From: Psychroflexus aurantiacus
GTDB taxonomy: Bacteria; Bacteroidota; Bacteroidia; Flavobacteriales; Flavobacteriaceae
DNA length: 64,000 nt
NCBI RefSeq assembly: GCF_010820555.1
Contig: NZ_JAAIKD010000002.1
Location: forward strand, 496,001 to 560,000
Direction of reading: 5' to 3'
Shown here: piece by piece, positions 16,562 through 25,838 of the stretch
Numbering within the stretch: the first letter of the stretch is position 1
Layout: each line of letters begins with the position of its first letter
Made by a program: the position numbers and the translations under genes
The notes under the pieces: generated by a model
The model's database searches: none
What the model saw: only the letters and a program-made list of their open reading frames with translations
Told to the model about the DNA's origin: nothing

Positions 16562-18391
16562 TTAAATATCTAAATCAAAAGTGGTTCTCAGTAATTCCAG
16601 ATTCGGGTTCTTCTCGCGCAATTTTTCAAATTTCTCACGGGGTGTGTACACGTATTTCTTTTCAGATTTATGATTTACAGAAATGTCAAGACTTATGGAG
16701 GTGTTTTGAAGCCTGTCTTTCAAATAAGTCATCAATTCGCCCTGGTCCTGAAGTAAATTCAACCGCATGGAATCGTTGGGCAGCTCAAGTTTTATCACGA
16801 CTCCGTCGAGTGTTGGCTTGGCCGTTCCCATTACCGAAGCCACAATTTTACTCCCGTTGTTATTCAGGACCTGTATATAATCGGTCCAGGCGTTCAGCAT
16901 GTCTTCTTCGCTGAATTCCGAAGTCAGTTGCTCTTCTTCGGGCTTGTCTTTTTTTAGCTGTTCCTTAAGCCGTTTCTTTTCCTGAATGCTTTTGATGGAG
17001 AGACCGTTCACCTTGTTGGGCAGATTCTTCAGTGTGGGTTTGATTTTTTCCCGGGGTTCTTCCGCCAGTTGAATTTCTTCGGAATTTGTCTCCGTTAACC
17101 TGAGGTCTTCAGTAGGTGAGCTTTGTGCTTCAGTTGGTGTGAAGTTTGCGTCCTGAGCCGGAAAGGTTTCTGAAGCCTTCTCTTTATTCTCAGCATCAGG
17201 TTCCCCTGAAGCCTTTTCAACCGGTTTTGTGGTAGTGGGCTGAGGTTTAGTTACTTCCGTAAATTGCGAAGAGGCTTCTTCGACTGCTTTCGGACTTAAG
17301 ATGTGGTGTTTAGCCTTTTTTTTTTCGGTGGAATCAGGATCCGAAAGCGAAGCCAGTTTCATCAGGCAAAGCTCTACGTGTAGACGCTGATTCTGACTCA
17401 GTTTGTAGTTGAAATCACAGCTGTTCGCCAGATCGATACCCTCCTGTAAAAAAGGATAAGAAGTGGCCTGTGATTGCTCAAAATATTTGGTTTTGGTGCG
17501 TTCACCAACTTCCAGTAAGGAAATGGTATGCTGGTTTTTAGACACCAGTAAATCCCTGAAATGCGAGGCCAATCCGGCTATAAAATGCTGTCCGTCAAAG
17601 CCTTTGGCCAGAATGTCATTAAAGTAAACCAGAACCTCAGGAATATTGTGTTCAAGTAAAAGATCTGTCGTTCTGAAGAAGGTTTCATAATCCAAGACAT
17701 TCAGGTTTTCCGTAACCGCTTCACGCGTCAGTTCATTTCCGCTAAAACTGACGACCCTGTCGTAAGTGGACAAGGCATCACGCATGGCTCCGTCAGCTTT
17801 TTGGGCAATGATATGAAGCGCATCTTCATCTGCATTAACGCCTTCTTTTTTAGCGATCTCAGCCAAGTGTTCTTTGATATCTCCAACGGTAATGCGTTTG
17901 AAATCAAAGATCTGGCAGCGCGATAAAATGGTAGGAATAATTTTGTGCTTCTCGGTAGTCGCCAAAATAAAGATGGCATGTTTTGGGGGCTCTTCCAGTG
18001 TTTTCAGAAAGGCATTAAAGGCTGCCTGGGACAGCATATGCACCTCATCGATGATGTAAACTTTGTACTTTCCCGTCTGCGGCGGAATTCTGACCTGATC
18101 GGTAAGATTTCTGATGTCATCCACAGAGTTGTTGGAAGCTGCATCCAGTTCAAAAATATTGAAGGCAAAATCGGTGGACGCATCATCGGTAGCATCCTGA
18201 TTGATTTTCTTGGCGAGAATTCTTGCACAGGAAGTTTTACCCACGCCTCTGGGTCCTGTAAAAAGAAGGGCCTGAGCAAGATGGTCGTTCTTTATCGCAT
18301 TAAGCAAGGTATTGGTAATGGCCTTTTGCCCAACAACGTCTTCAAAAGTTTCCGGTCTGTATTTTCTAGCAGAGACAACAAAATGTTCCAT
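16562..18391 (-). CDS. dnaX: DNA polymerase III subunit gamma/tau
   Basis: A 609-residue clamp-loader ATPase. Walker A is GPRGVGKT at 46-53, DEVHMLSQAAFNAFLKTLEEPP carries Walker B, and the SRC motif occurs in ILSRCQIF. The zinc-binding insertion found in most DnaX proteins is reduced: residues 62-80 contain no cysteines. After domain III (to about 365) comes a low-complexity linker rich in Glu, Thr and Pro. A tau-like C-terminal domain follows (about 480-609). It opens MEHFVVSARKYRPETF, the usual flavobacterial N-terminus. A full promoter lies so close that the mRNA may be leaderless. Confidence 0.95.
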   Translation of the reverse strand: MEHFVVSARKYRPETFEDVVGQKAITNTLLNAIKNDHLAQALLFTGPRGVGKTSCARILAKKINQDATDDASTDFAFNIFELDAASNNSVDDIRNLTDQVRIPPQTGKYKVYIIDEVHMLSQAAFNAFLKTLEEPPKHAIFILATTEKHKIIPTILSRCQIFDFKRITVGDIKEHLAEIAKKEGVNADEDALHIIAQKADGAMRDALSTYDRVVSFSGNELTREAVTENLNVLDYETFFRTTDLLLEHNIPEVLVYFNDILAKGFDGQHFIAGLASHFRDLLVSKNQHTISLLEVGERTKTKYFEQSQATSYPFLQEGIDLANSCDFNYKLSQNQRLHVELCLMKLASLSDPDSTEKKKAKHHILSPKAVEEASSQFTEVTKPQPTTTKPVEKASGEPDAENKEKASETFPAQDANFTPTEAQSSPTEDLRLTETNSEEIQLAEEPREKIKPTLKNLPNKVNGLSIKSIQEKKRLKEQLKKDKPEEEQLTSEFSEEDMLNAWTDYIQVLNNNGSKIVASVMGTAKPTLDGVVIKLELPNDSMRLNLLQDQGELMTYLKDRLQNTSISLDISVNHKSEKKYVYTPREKFEKLREKNPNLELLRTTFDLDI

Positions 18392-18395
18392 GTCA

Positions 18396-18426
18396 CAAAT
18401 ATAGTTTTATGAAAAGTATTCGGCAA
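18396..18426 (-). promoter_or_regulatory. Promoter of dnaX (TTG, 20-nt spacer, TATATTTG)
   Basis: On the minus strand TTG (18424-18426) is followed after 20 nt by TATATTTG (18396-18403), a full Bacteroidota promoter. Only four bases separate the -7 element from the dnaX ATG at 18391, implying transcription starts at or next to the start codon. Confidence 0.7.
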
Positions 18427-18509
18427 CGCCAGTTCCATTTTAATTTAAAATATTAAAAGCTTGAGGATTCCAATCGTTTTAAAATGTACAGAGATTGCTT
18501 ATAGGCTGG

Positions 18510-18683
18510 TTATACTCTTTTTTCATCGTTTTTAGCGATGATCCATATGGCGTGCACAATACCTGGAACAAAGCCTAAAATGGTGAGTAAAATATTGAGC
18601 CAGAAGGCTCCACGGATACCAACGGTAAGAAAAACACCAAGCGGGGGAAGCAGGATTGCAAATATAATTCTAAGAATACTCAT
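18510..18683 (-). CDS. YqaE/Pmp3 family small membrane protein
   Basis: A 57-residue hydrophobic protein of the UPF0057/Pmp3 family, linked to membrane potential and salt or stress tolerance in other organisms. Two membrane helices are clear, FAILLPPLGVFLTVG and LTILGFVPGIVHAIW, including the conserved PPLGVF and PGxxHA motifs. The start at 18683 gives MSILRIIF, the usual N-terminus; an in-frame start at 18737 would add 18 residues not seen in the family. It is a single-gene unit between dnaX and the tricorn-like protease. Confidence 0.88.
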   Translation of the reverse strand: MSILRIIFAILLPPLGVFLTVGIRGAFWLNILLTILGFVPGIVHAIWIIAKNDEKRV

Positions 18684-18849
18684 AGGTCTGATTTTGATTA
18701 TTCGGATAAACTTATTGAATAATCCTACCGATAGCAAACTATTTAAGATTTAACTCGGATGTTCCCCCAAATCAAAATGAATCTGGATTATTAAATGTTT
18801 TGATTTCAATTTTCATAAATTAGACTCCTCAACTTTTATACACATTCTT

Positions 18850-21800
18850 ATGAAGAATCTATGTTTAGTTCTTACGCTAGTCTTTAGTTCAATTCAAGCT
18901 TTTAGTCAGGGGACCATGCTCTTGCGCCAGCCGACTTTATCGGCAGAGCACGTGGTTTTTGTCTATGCTAACGATTTGTGGAAAGCACCTCTCAGTGGGG
19001 GGAATGCTATTCGCCTGACCAGTAATGAAGGTTATGAATCTTCTCCTCATTTCTCTGATGATGGAAAATGGATTGCCTTCAGTGCCGAATATGACGGGAA
19101 TACCGATGTCTATGTCATTCCTGCAGAAGGAGGGTCTCCCAAACGACTGACGTACCATCCGGGTGGAGATTATGTTCAGGGCTGGACTCCTGAAGGCGAG
19201 ATTTTATTTCGTACAGGAAGGAAAGCACATCCTACCAAAACGTCTCAGTTGTTTACGGTCTCTGTGCAGGGCAGTTTTCCTGAAGCTCTGGTAGATATTC
19301 GAGCGTCTTACGGAGAAGTGTCACCAGATGGAACTTACCTGGCTTATACGCCCATCACGTCCTGGGATCCCGAGTGGAGAAACTACAGGGGCGGACAGGC
19401 CATGCCCATCTGGATATTGAATCTGGAAAATCAAGAGTTGACCAGAACTCCCCAACTGGACAGGGAAAGACATCTTGACCCGGTCTGGATTGGACAAAAA
19501 GTGTATTACTTGTCCGAACGGGACTATGTGAGTAACATCTGGAGTTATGATATCGCCTCTCAAAACGAAGAACAAATCACGTTTCATAAGAAATATGACA
19601 TCAAAAGTCTGGATGCTTTTGGCGATCAGATTGTGTATGAACAGGGCGGGTATTTGCACAGGCTGAATACAAAGGATAAAACGGCTACACAATTAGCCAT
19701 AACAGTGGCGGGCGATTTAAATTTCAGCAGAGAACGCTGGGAAGAGGTCACGGCCGGAAATGTAAGTAACCCAAACCTGTCTCCTAACGGCAAACGCGCT
19801 GTTTTTGAACATAGAGGGGATATCTTTACCTTTCCCAAAGAGGAGGGAAGCTGGAGAAATATCACGCAGAGCAGCGGCGTGGCCGACCGGTTTCCAATCT
19901 GGTCGCCTCAGGGTGATAAAATCGCCTGGTTTTCAGATGACAACGGAGAATATGAGCTGGTCGTTGCCAATCAGTTTGGTGAAAATAAAAGAGCCTACGC
20001 GCTCAAAAATCCTACCTTCTATTTCACACCAGACTGGTCTCCCGATGGAAAACTGATTAGCTATACCGACACCGACTATAACTTATGGTACATCAATTTA
20101 GAAAATGGCGAAGTTATAAAAGCGGATACAGATCGCTATGCGCATCCAAACCGGACCCTCAATCCTAACTGGTCCCCGGACAGCCGGTACATCGCTTATG
20201 AAAAGCAGCAAAACAGCCATTTCAAAGCCATCTTTGTTTATGATACGCAGTCTAAAAAAACGCAGCAGGTTTCGGATCCGCTGGCCGATGCCACCTCGCC
20301 TCAATGGGATCAAAACGGGAAATATCTGTATTTTCTGGCCAGCACCGACTATGGTCTGAGCTCGGGTTGGTTAGACATGAGTTCATACGATCCGTCTGTA
20401 AACAGGGCCTTGTATGCCACGGTTTTAAGTGCGGACGGAAAGGCTCCTAATTTACCGGAAAGTGACGAAGAAGAAATCAAAAAACCGGAAGAGGAAAAGG
20501 CCGGGGATGATAAAGACAAAAAGAAAGAAGAGATTCTTGTAAACATTGATTTCGAGAATATTCAAAACAGAGTAGTGGCCCTGGACTTACCGGTACGTAA
20601 TTATCAGTTCATCAGAAGTGCGAAAGAACAGCAGCTGTTTATCGCCGAAGCCGTTCCCAATCAAAGCGGTTTAAAGGTGCACAGCTATGATGTCAAAAAG
20701 GAAGAGGCAGAAGATTTTGAAGCGGGTGTAAGTCAGATGGTACTCTCCAAAAATGGGGATTATACGCTGTTTCGAAAAAGAGATTCCTGGACCATTACCG
20801 ACACAAAAGGTAAAGCAAAGCCCGAAGATAACTTATCGGTGTCTGCCAAAATGCATGTCGTACCTCAGGCTGAATACGCTCAGATTTTCAAGGAGGCCTG
20901 GCGTTTTATGCGTGATTTTCTATATGTGGATAATGTACATGGTGCGCCATGGGATAAGATTTACAGCTGGTATCAGCCCTGGGTAAAACACGTGAATCAC
21001 AGGACAGATTTGAATTATCTGGTGGATATCATAAGTGGTGAAGTGGCCATTGGTCATTCATATGTATCTGGTGGAGATATGCCGGATGTGCAACGCGTTC
21101 CCGTCGGTTTGCTGGGTGCTGATTTCGAAATTGAAAACGGCTTTTATAAAATCAGTAAAATTTATAACGGCGAACACTGGAATCCTGATTTAGAAGTCCC
21201 TTTGGGTTTAACAGGACAAAAGGTTAAAGCGGGTGATTATATTTTAGAAGTAAATGGCAGTGCTATTTCTGCAATGGATAATATTTATGAGCACTTCGCC
21301 CAGACGGCCGGCAGAACGGTTTCGGTACTGGTGAATAGCGCCCCCTCAAAATCCGGAGCAGAACGAGTCTATGTGAAGCCTGTAAGGAGCGAAAATGGCC
21401 TTCGCTATATAGACTGGGTAGAAAGCAACAGAAGAAAGGTAGATGAGCTGTCTAAGGGTAAGCTGGCTTATGTGTATATCCCCAATACGAGTAATCCCGG
21501 TTTTACAAGCTTTAATCGGTACTACTTTGCGCAGCAAGATAAAAAAGGAGTGGTTCTGGATGAAAGAAACAACGGCGGAGGTTCAGCAGCCGATTATATG
21601 ATTGATATTTTGACCCGTGAACCTATGGGGTATTTCAACTCTAAAGTTGGAGATCATCGTCCATGGACAACACCTATTGCCGGCATATGGGGTCCAAAAG
21701 TGATGATCATCAATGAACGAGCAGGTTCCGGCGGGGATTTACTGCCTTATATGTTCAGGAAAAAAGACATTGGTCCCTTAATTGGAACCCGGACCTGGGG

Positions 21801-22092
21801 TGGTTTAGTCGGAACCTGGGATACACCTCGCTTTATAGATGGAGGAAGAATGGTGGCTCCCCGGGGTGGTTTTTATGACACAGAAGGCGAGTGGGCCGTG
21901 GAAGGTGTTGGCGTAGCTCCGGATATCGAAGTCATAGATGCTCCAAAATATGCATTGAAAGGCATAGATATACAGTTGCAAAAAGCTGTAGAGGAGGCCT
22001 TAAGGCTTTTAGAAACCGAAGAATTTGAATTGCAGCCTGAACCGGAAGCTCCGGTAAGATGGAAGCGCCCTGAAGGTTACGATAAGGATTAA
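18850..22092 (+). CDS. Tricorn-type S41 protease with WD40-like propellers and PDZ domain
   Basis: A 1080-residue exported protease. A signal peptide (about 1-20, ending AFSQ) is followed by PD40/WD40-like propeller repeats to about residue 560, a Lys/Glu-rich linker at 535-560, a tricorn core, a PDZ domain near 745-830 and the S41 tail-specific protease domain. Predicted catalytic residues are H736 in IGHSYV, S960 with D963 in the AGSGGDLL segment, and Glu in AVEGVGVAPD. Homologues are common in Bacteroidota, where they are thought to degrade oligopeptides outside the cytoplasm. Domain borders are by eye. Confidence 0.9.
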   Translation: MKNLCLVLTLVFSSIQAFSQGTMLLRQPTLSAEHVVFVYANDLWKAPLSGGNAIRLTSNEGYESSPHFSDDGKWIAFSAEYDGNTDVYVIPAEGGSPKRLTYHPGGDYVQGWTPEGEILFRTGRKAHPTKTSQLFTVSVQGSFPEALVDIRASYGEVSPDGTYLAYTPITSWDPEWRNYRGGQAMPIWILNLENQELTRTPQLDRERHLDPVWIGQKVYYLSERDYVSNIWSYDIASQNEEQITFHKKYDIKSLDAFGDQIVYEQGGYLHRLNTKDKTATQLAITVAGDLNFSRERWEEVTAGNVSNPNLSPNGKRAVFEHRGDIFTFPKEEGSWRNITQSSGVADRFPIWSPQGDKIAWFSDDNGEYELVVANQFGENKRAYALKNPTFYFTPDWSPDGKLISYTDTDYNLWYINLENGEVIKADTDRYAHPNRTLNPNWSPDSRYIAYEKQQNSHFKAIFVYDTQSKKTQQVSDPLADATSPQWDQNGKYLYFLASTDYGLSSGWLDMSSYDPSVNRALYATVLSADGKAPNLPESDEEEIKKPEEEKAGDDKDKKKEEILVNIDFENIQNRVVALDLPVRNYQFIRSAKEQQLFIAEAVPNQSGLKVHSYDVKKEEAEDFEAGVSQMVLSKNGDYTLFRKRDSWTITDTKGKAKPEDNLSVSAKMHVVPQAEYAQIFKEAWRFMRDFLYVDNVHGAPWDKIYSWYQPWVKHVNHRTDLNYLVDIISGEVAIGHSYVSGGDMPDVQRVPVGLLGADFEIENGFYKISKIYNGEHWNPDLEVPLGLTGQKVKAGDYILEVNGSAISAMDNIYEHFAQTAGRTVSVLVNSAPSKSGAERVYVKPVRSENGLRYIDWVESNRRKVDELSKGKLAYVYIPNTSNPGFTSFNRYYFAQQDKKGVVLDERNNGGGSAADYMIDILTREPMGYFNSKVGDHRPWTTPIAGIWGPKVMIINERAGSGGDLLPYMFRKKDIGPLIGTRTWGGLVGTWDTPRFIDGGRMVAPRGGFYDTEGEWAVEGVGVAPDIEVIDAPKYALKGIDIQLQKAVEEALRLLETEEFELQPEPEAPVRWKRPEGYDKD

Positions 22093-22113
22093 GGAAAAAA
22101 ATGAATTGAACAG

Positions 22114-22155
22114 AAAACGAATCGTGGAAGAGAACACTCTTTTGCGATTCGTTTT
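22114..22155. terminator. Bidirectional terminator between protease and acetyltransferase genes
   Basis: An 11-bp perfect stem (22114-22124 with 22145-22155) has an inner AAGAG/CTCTT stem in its loop, T on the plus side and A on the other. It separates two convergent genes. Confidence 0.85.
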
Positions 22156-22161
22156 TTTTAT

Positions 22162-22680
22162 CTAAATCATTTTCAACATCACATAATTGGGGTTGGAATG
22201 CTGCTCGCTGATTTTAAAATCATGCTGACCTATCATTTTGAAATTGCTTTTCTGATAAAACCGGAGTCCCTTTTCATTTTCGGTCCAGACGAAAAGCCAT
22301 AAGGCTTTTTGGTCATGGAATTTCGCAAGCTCCAGATTATGCTTTAGAAGTTCTTCACCAAGTCCAAGGCCATAGAAGTCCTTCAGAAGATAAAGCCTTT
22401 CAAATTTGGCGGCAGGTGAGAGTTCAGTAGCGGGATGAGATTCGTTCAAAATCAATTTCGAATAGCCGGCAAGTTGATTTTCCACATAAATTTTGCTAAA
22501 AAAAATGCGAGGATTTAACAAGTCTTCAGACAGGCTCCGGGTGGTGAAATGGGTTTGTATATACTTCTGAATATCTGCAGGCTCAGCACTGTGTCCGTGA
22601 GATTCTACAAAGGTCTTCACACTTAAGTCTGCCAGGGTTTCTACTTCAGATGAGTTAAAGGCCTTGATGAGGATTGACAT
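22162..22680 (-). CDS. GNAT-family N-acetyltransferase
   Basis: A 172-residue acetyl-CoA-dependent acyltransferase. The acetyl-CoA-binding motif A appears as FERLYLLKDFYGLGLGEELLKH near residues 91-112 (pattern R/Q-x-x-G-x-G/A as YGLGLG), followed by the LWLFVWTENEKGLRFYQKSNFK strand-helix-strand typical of GNAT proteins. The substrate is not evident. It stands alone, facing the protease gene across a shared terminator. Confidence 0.85.
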   Translation of the reverse strand: MSILIKAFNSSEVETLADLSVKTFVESHGHSAEPADIQKYIQTHFTTRSLSEDLLNPRIFFSKIYVENQLAGYSKLILNESHPATELSPAAKFERLYLLKDFYGLGLGEELLKHNLELAKFHDQKALWLFVWTENEKGLRFYQKSNFKMIGQHDFKISEQHSNPNYVMLKMI

Positions 22681-22742
22681 CTTTTAATTTTTCTGCAAAT
22701 AAAAGCAATAGCATCAAGATATCTTTATAAACAAAGTTGAAT

Positions 22743-22750
22743 TATCTTTG
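22743..22750 (+). promoter_or_regulatory. -7 element upstream of the metallo-hydrolase
   Basis: TATCTTTG matches TAnnTTTG and ends 33 nt before the ATG at 22784. It overlaps an in-frame TTG at 22748, which argues against that TTG as the start. No TTG -33 is visible at standard spacing. Confidence 0.5.
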
Positions 22751-22783
22751 AACATAAAGCAAATTCCAAACAAAATCAGTATA

Positions 22784-23548
22784 ATGACCTATCATCACCT
22801 CAGAAATGCAACTGCAGTCCTTGAAACCACAACCGATTTTATTTTGGTAGATCCCATGCTTGGCGAGGTGGGAACGATCGAGGCGTTTACCAAAGAGCGT
22901 TTTCCGCCAAAACGAAATCCACTGGTAAAGCTTCCGGATCATACCGATGCTCTATTGAATAAGGTGACTCATGTGCTCATCAGTCACCAGCATGCAGACC
23001 ATCTGGATGAGGCAGGAATTGCTTTTTTAAAAGAAAATAACCTCCCGGTCACCTGTAGTGTTTTGGATGCCGAAAAGTTGCAAGAAAAAGGGCTGCGGGT
23101 GGTCCTGGAACTGGATTACAGCACGCCCCGGGACTTTTTGGGTGGAACGATTGAGGGAATTCCTGCCCGCCACGGGTATGGCAAAGTAGCGGAGTTGATG
23201 GGGAATGTGATGGGGTTCTATATTCAAATGCCGAATGAGCCAGACTTATACTTAGCCTCAGATACTATTTTGACGGATGAGGTGGCCAGAGTTCTGGTGG
23301 ATTATCAACCTGATATTTCAGTCATTCCCTGCGGTTCTGCTCAACTGGATGCCTACGAACCCATTCTGATGACAGAAGACGATATCGTCAGATTTACCAA
23401 CCTGAATTTTGGAACAACGATTTGTAATCATCTGGAAGCCCTGAATCACTGTCCGACCAAGAGAGAAGACTTGACGTCAAAATTTAAGGAACAAAAACTT
23501 AGTCACAAGGTGTGGATTCCGGAAGATGGAGAATCGAAGCTATTTTAA
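22784..23548 (+). CDS. MBL-fold metal-dependent hydrolase
   Basis: A 254-residue beta-lactamase-fold hydrolase resembling the UlaG-like group. The metal motif is HQHADHLDE (HxHxDH) near residues 69-77. Further probable ligands are H123 in ARHGYG and the Asp in LYLASDTIL, with a late His in CNHLEALNH. ATG 22784 (MTYHHLRNATAVLET) is chosen because the in-frame TTG at 22748 lies inside the -7 element. The stop codon is followed after 28 bp by an exported hydrolase gene, so the two are probably cotranscribed. Substrate is unknown. Confidence 0.83.
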   Translation: MTYHHLRNATAVLETTTDFILVDPMLGEVGTIEAFTKERFPPKRNPLVKLPDHTDALLNKVTHVLISHQHADHLDEAGIAFLKENNLPVTCSVLDAEKLQEKGLRVVLELDYSTPRDFLGGTIEGIPARHGYGKVAELMGNVMGFYIQMPNEPDLYLASDTILTDEVARVLVDYQPDISVIPCGSAQLDAYEPILMTEDDIVRFTNLNFGTTICNHLEALNHCPTKREDLTSKFKEQKLSHKVWIPEDGESKLF

Positions 23549-23576
23549 TTCATTACAAACCCAATTAAACAGACCT

Positions 23577-24944
23577 ATGAAAGTAATTTACATCTCCCTG
23601 CTTATTGTTTTATGTTCAATTTCAAGCCATGCTCAGGACATCTCTGGGGACTGGACCGGCGAATTGAAATTTGAAGGCTACACACTGGACCTTAATTTCA
23701 AAATCTATAAAAAGGAAGGTGATTATGCATCCTTATTAAGCGTTCCCGCACAATCCCTCAATGATTATAAATCTACCTCTACGTCTTTAACGGATTCAAT
23801 AGTAAGGATCGAACTACAGCCTTTAGGAATAAAATACCAGGGGACCTGGTCTGCAAAAGATACCATAGTCGGGGAGTTTTTTCAAAATGGAATGCTTCTA
23901 AAGCTGAATTTAATCCGAGGTCAGTCCCAATTGAACAGACCCCAGGAGCCTCAGCCCCCGTTTGCGTATGAGGTGGAAGAGGTTGTCTTTAGAAATGAAG
24001 CCGACAGCATCAATCTCTCCGGAACGCTAACCTTGCCAAAAACAGGAGGGCCATTTCCTGTGGTCATCCTGATCAGTGGAAGCGGGCCGCAGGATAGAAA
24101 CAGCACTATCATGGGGCATAAGCCGTTTTTGCTTTTGGCTGATGAACTCACGCAAAGCGGTGTAGGGGTTTTAAGATTTGATGAGCGGGGAGTTGGACAG
24201 TCTGAAGGGGATTTTAAACAAGCCAGTTTGGACGATTTCGTGAAAGATGTAACCTATGCTTTCGATTTTCTTAAGAACCGGCCTGAGATTGATTCAAGTC
24301 AAATTGGGCTCCTGGGACATAGCATAGGCGGTATAATTGCACCGCGGGTGGCTATAGAGAAAAATGTCTCTTTTTTGATTTTACTGGCTTCACCGGGCAT
24401 AAGAGGTGATGAACTGATGCTAAAACAAAGAGCCGACTTTCTTAAATTAAGGGGTATTGATGAGGCTCAGATTGAAGAGTCCAATGCCATCTTTAAGGCG
24501 ACTTATGAATTTATAAATACGACCTCCGCCGTAGGAAAACCACTGAAAACAGAAATCATGCGTTTTCTGGCCACGCAGTACGCCGAGGAATTGATGGATA
24601 AACAAAGGGCCGTTCTGGTAGATCAGATAAGCAGCAACGAATTTATCGGTTTGTTGAGGAACCGCCCTGCTCAATATCTGGAGAAAGTGGATTGTCCGGT
24701 GCTTGCGATCGGAGGAAGTAAAGACTTTCAGGTGTCTTCAACAGAAAACCTGGAAGCCATTCAGCTTAAGGTTTCTCAAGGTGGTAATACCCGGGTGGAA
24801 ACCCGTGAGTTTGAAGGACTGAATCATCTTTTGCAGGAAAGCGACACGGGAGATGTTAGTGAATATGCAGCGCTTGAGCAGACCATGTCGCCAAGGGTTC
24901 TCGATTATATAAAAACCTGGCTTACTAAAACTTTAGATAAATAA
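23577..24944 (+). CDS. Exported alpha/beta hydrolase (serine esterase-like)
   Basis: A 455-residue secreted hydrolase. ATG 23577 gives a clean signal peptide (MKVIYISLLIVLCSISSHAQ); an in-frame ATG at 23526 would add 17 residues before it. Residues 20-130 form a beta-rich N-terminal domain beginning DISGDWTGEL. The alpha/beta hydrolase core follows, with the oxyanion segment ISGSGPQDRN, RFDERGVGQSEG, nucleophile elbow GHSIGG (Ser near 250), and acid and His in GGSKDFQVS and GLNHLLQ. The architecture matches Bacteroidota dienelactone-hydrolase-like esterases. Substrate is not evident. Confidence 0.87.
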   Translation: MKVIYISLLIVLCSISSHAQDISGDWTGELKFEGYTLDLNFKIYKKEGDYASLLSVPAQSLNDYKSTSTSLTDSIVRIELQPLGIKYQGTWSAKDTIVGEFFQNGMLLKLNLIRGQSQLNRPQEPQPPFAYEVEEVVFRNEADSINLSGTLTLPKTGGPFPVVILISGSGPQDRNSTIMGHKPFLLLADELTQSGVGVLRFDERGVGQSEGDFKQASLDDFVKDVTYAFDFLKNRPEIDSSQIGLLGHSIGGIIAPRVAIEKNVSFLILLASPGIRGDELMLKQRADFLKLRGIDEAQIEESNAIFKATYEFINTTSAVGKPLKTEIMRFLATQYAEELMDKQRAVLVDQISSNEFIGLLRNRPAQYLEKVDCPVLAIGGSKDFQVSSTENLEAIQLKVSQGGNTRVETREFEGLNHLLQESDTGDVSEYAALEQTMSPRVLDYIKTWLTKTLDK

Positions 24945-24960
24945 CCTAAAAATTAAACCG

Positions 24961-25710
24961 ATGAAAAACCTGTGTTTTACGATCATATTGCTGTGTTTCG
25001 TTAGCTTTCTTTCTGCTCAGTCTCTGGAAGGTTCCTGGCAGCTGACACATCTGAACGGAGATGAGGTTGCCGACAGAGAAGTTATTAAGATAATTGTGGA
25101 TGGATACTTTGCCTTAGGCTCAAAGCGAATGGAGGATGATAGCTTTCTCGGCGCAGCGGGCGGTGCCTATAAAGTAATAGAGGATAGGCTTATCGAAAAG
25201 AGAGATTTTGATACCTATGATGAAAGCAAAATCAATGAGGAGAGGCACTATGACTTGACATGGGTAGGTGAGGACAAAATTCAAATTTCAGATCATGCGC
25301 ATACTAAGATTTGGGAAAGACGCTCTTCAGCAACCGACGAATTATCAGGTAACTGGCTCATTACAGGCCGTGAGCGCAACGGGGAAATGAAGACCATGAC
25401 TCCTGGTGACAGGCGCACTCTCAAAATTTTACATGGAGAGCGTTTTCAATGGGTAGCCTTTAATTCTGCAAGCAAAACCTTCATGGCTTCAGGAGGTGGC
25501 AGCTATACTGCCCAGGACGGAGTCTATACGGAACACCTCACTTTTTTTTCAAAGGATAGAGACCGGGTAGGAGCAAATCTTGATTTCAACTTTGAAGTCA
25601 TCGACGGCAAGTGGCATCATCAGGGAGAAAGTTCTAAAGGCGAGTCCATTTATGAACTCTGGTCTCCTTATGCTGAAGCTTATCCTACTGATTTTATAAG
25701 ACAGAATTAA
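24961..25710 (+). CDS. Exported protein with two lipocalin-like repeats
   Basis: A 249-residue secreted protein of unknown function, 17 bp after the esterase gene. Residues 1-19 are a signal peptide ending LSAQ. The mature part contains two similar halves: LEGSWQLTHLNGDEV (about 22-36) to IWERR, and LSGNWLITGRERNG (about 127-140) to IYELWSP. Each has an aromatic-rich opening, a Phe-containing strand, a small-residue GG(S/A)Y segment and a C-terminal (I)W/LW strand. This is typical of lipocalin-like domains. The duplication is visible directly; ligand binding is inference. Confidence 0.65.
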   Translation: MKNLCFTIILLCFVSFLSAQSLEGSWQLTHLNGDEVADREVIKIIVDGYFALGSKRMEDDSFLGAAGGAYKVIEDRLIEKRDFDTYDESKINEERHYDLTWVGEDKIQISDHAHTKIWERRSSATDELSGNWLITGRERNGEMKTMTPGDRRTLKILHGERFQWVAFNSASKTFMASGGGSYTAQDGVYTEHLTFFSKDRDRVGANLDFNFEVIDGKWHHQGESSKGESIYELWSPYAEAYPTDFIRQN

Positions 25711-25766
25711 TGAGTTATAAACCTATTGTTACACATTTCAATATCACAATTCTTTGTTGTCGTCTT

Positions 25767-25796
25767 TTGCTGTCTTTTCATTTCTATTTACATTTG
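25767..25796 (+). promoter_or_regulatory. Promoter of the first PAS-HisKA gene (TTG, 19 nt, TACATTTG)
   Basis: TTG at 25767-25769 and TACATTTG at 25789-25796 are separated by 19 nt, the consensus Bacteroidota spacing. The ATG lies 42 nt further at 25839. Confidence 0.75.
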
Positions 25797-25838
25797 TTTA
25801 CTGATGATTGAATGCTCTCTTCAGTTAAATACATATAA

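Noticed and set aside
22748-22783. Metallo-hydrolase start at TTG 22748
   Set aside because: The TTG overlaps a perfect -7 element; ATG 22784 gives the usual N-terminus.
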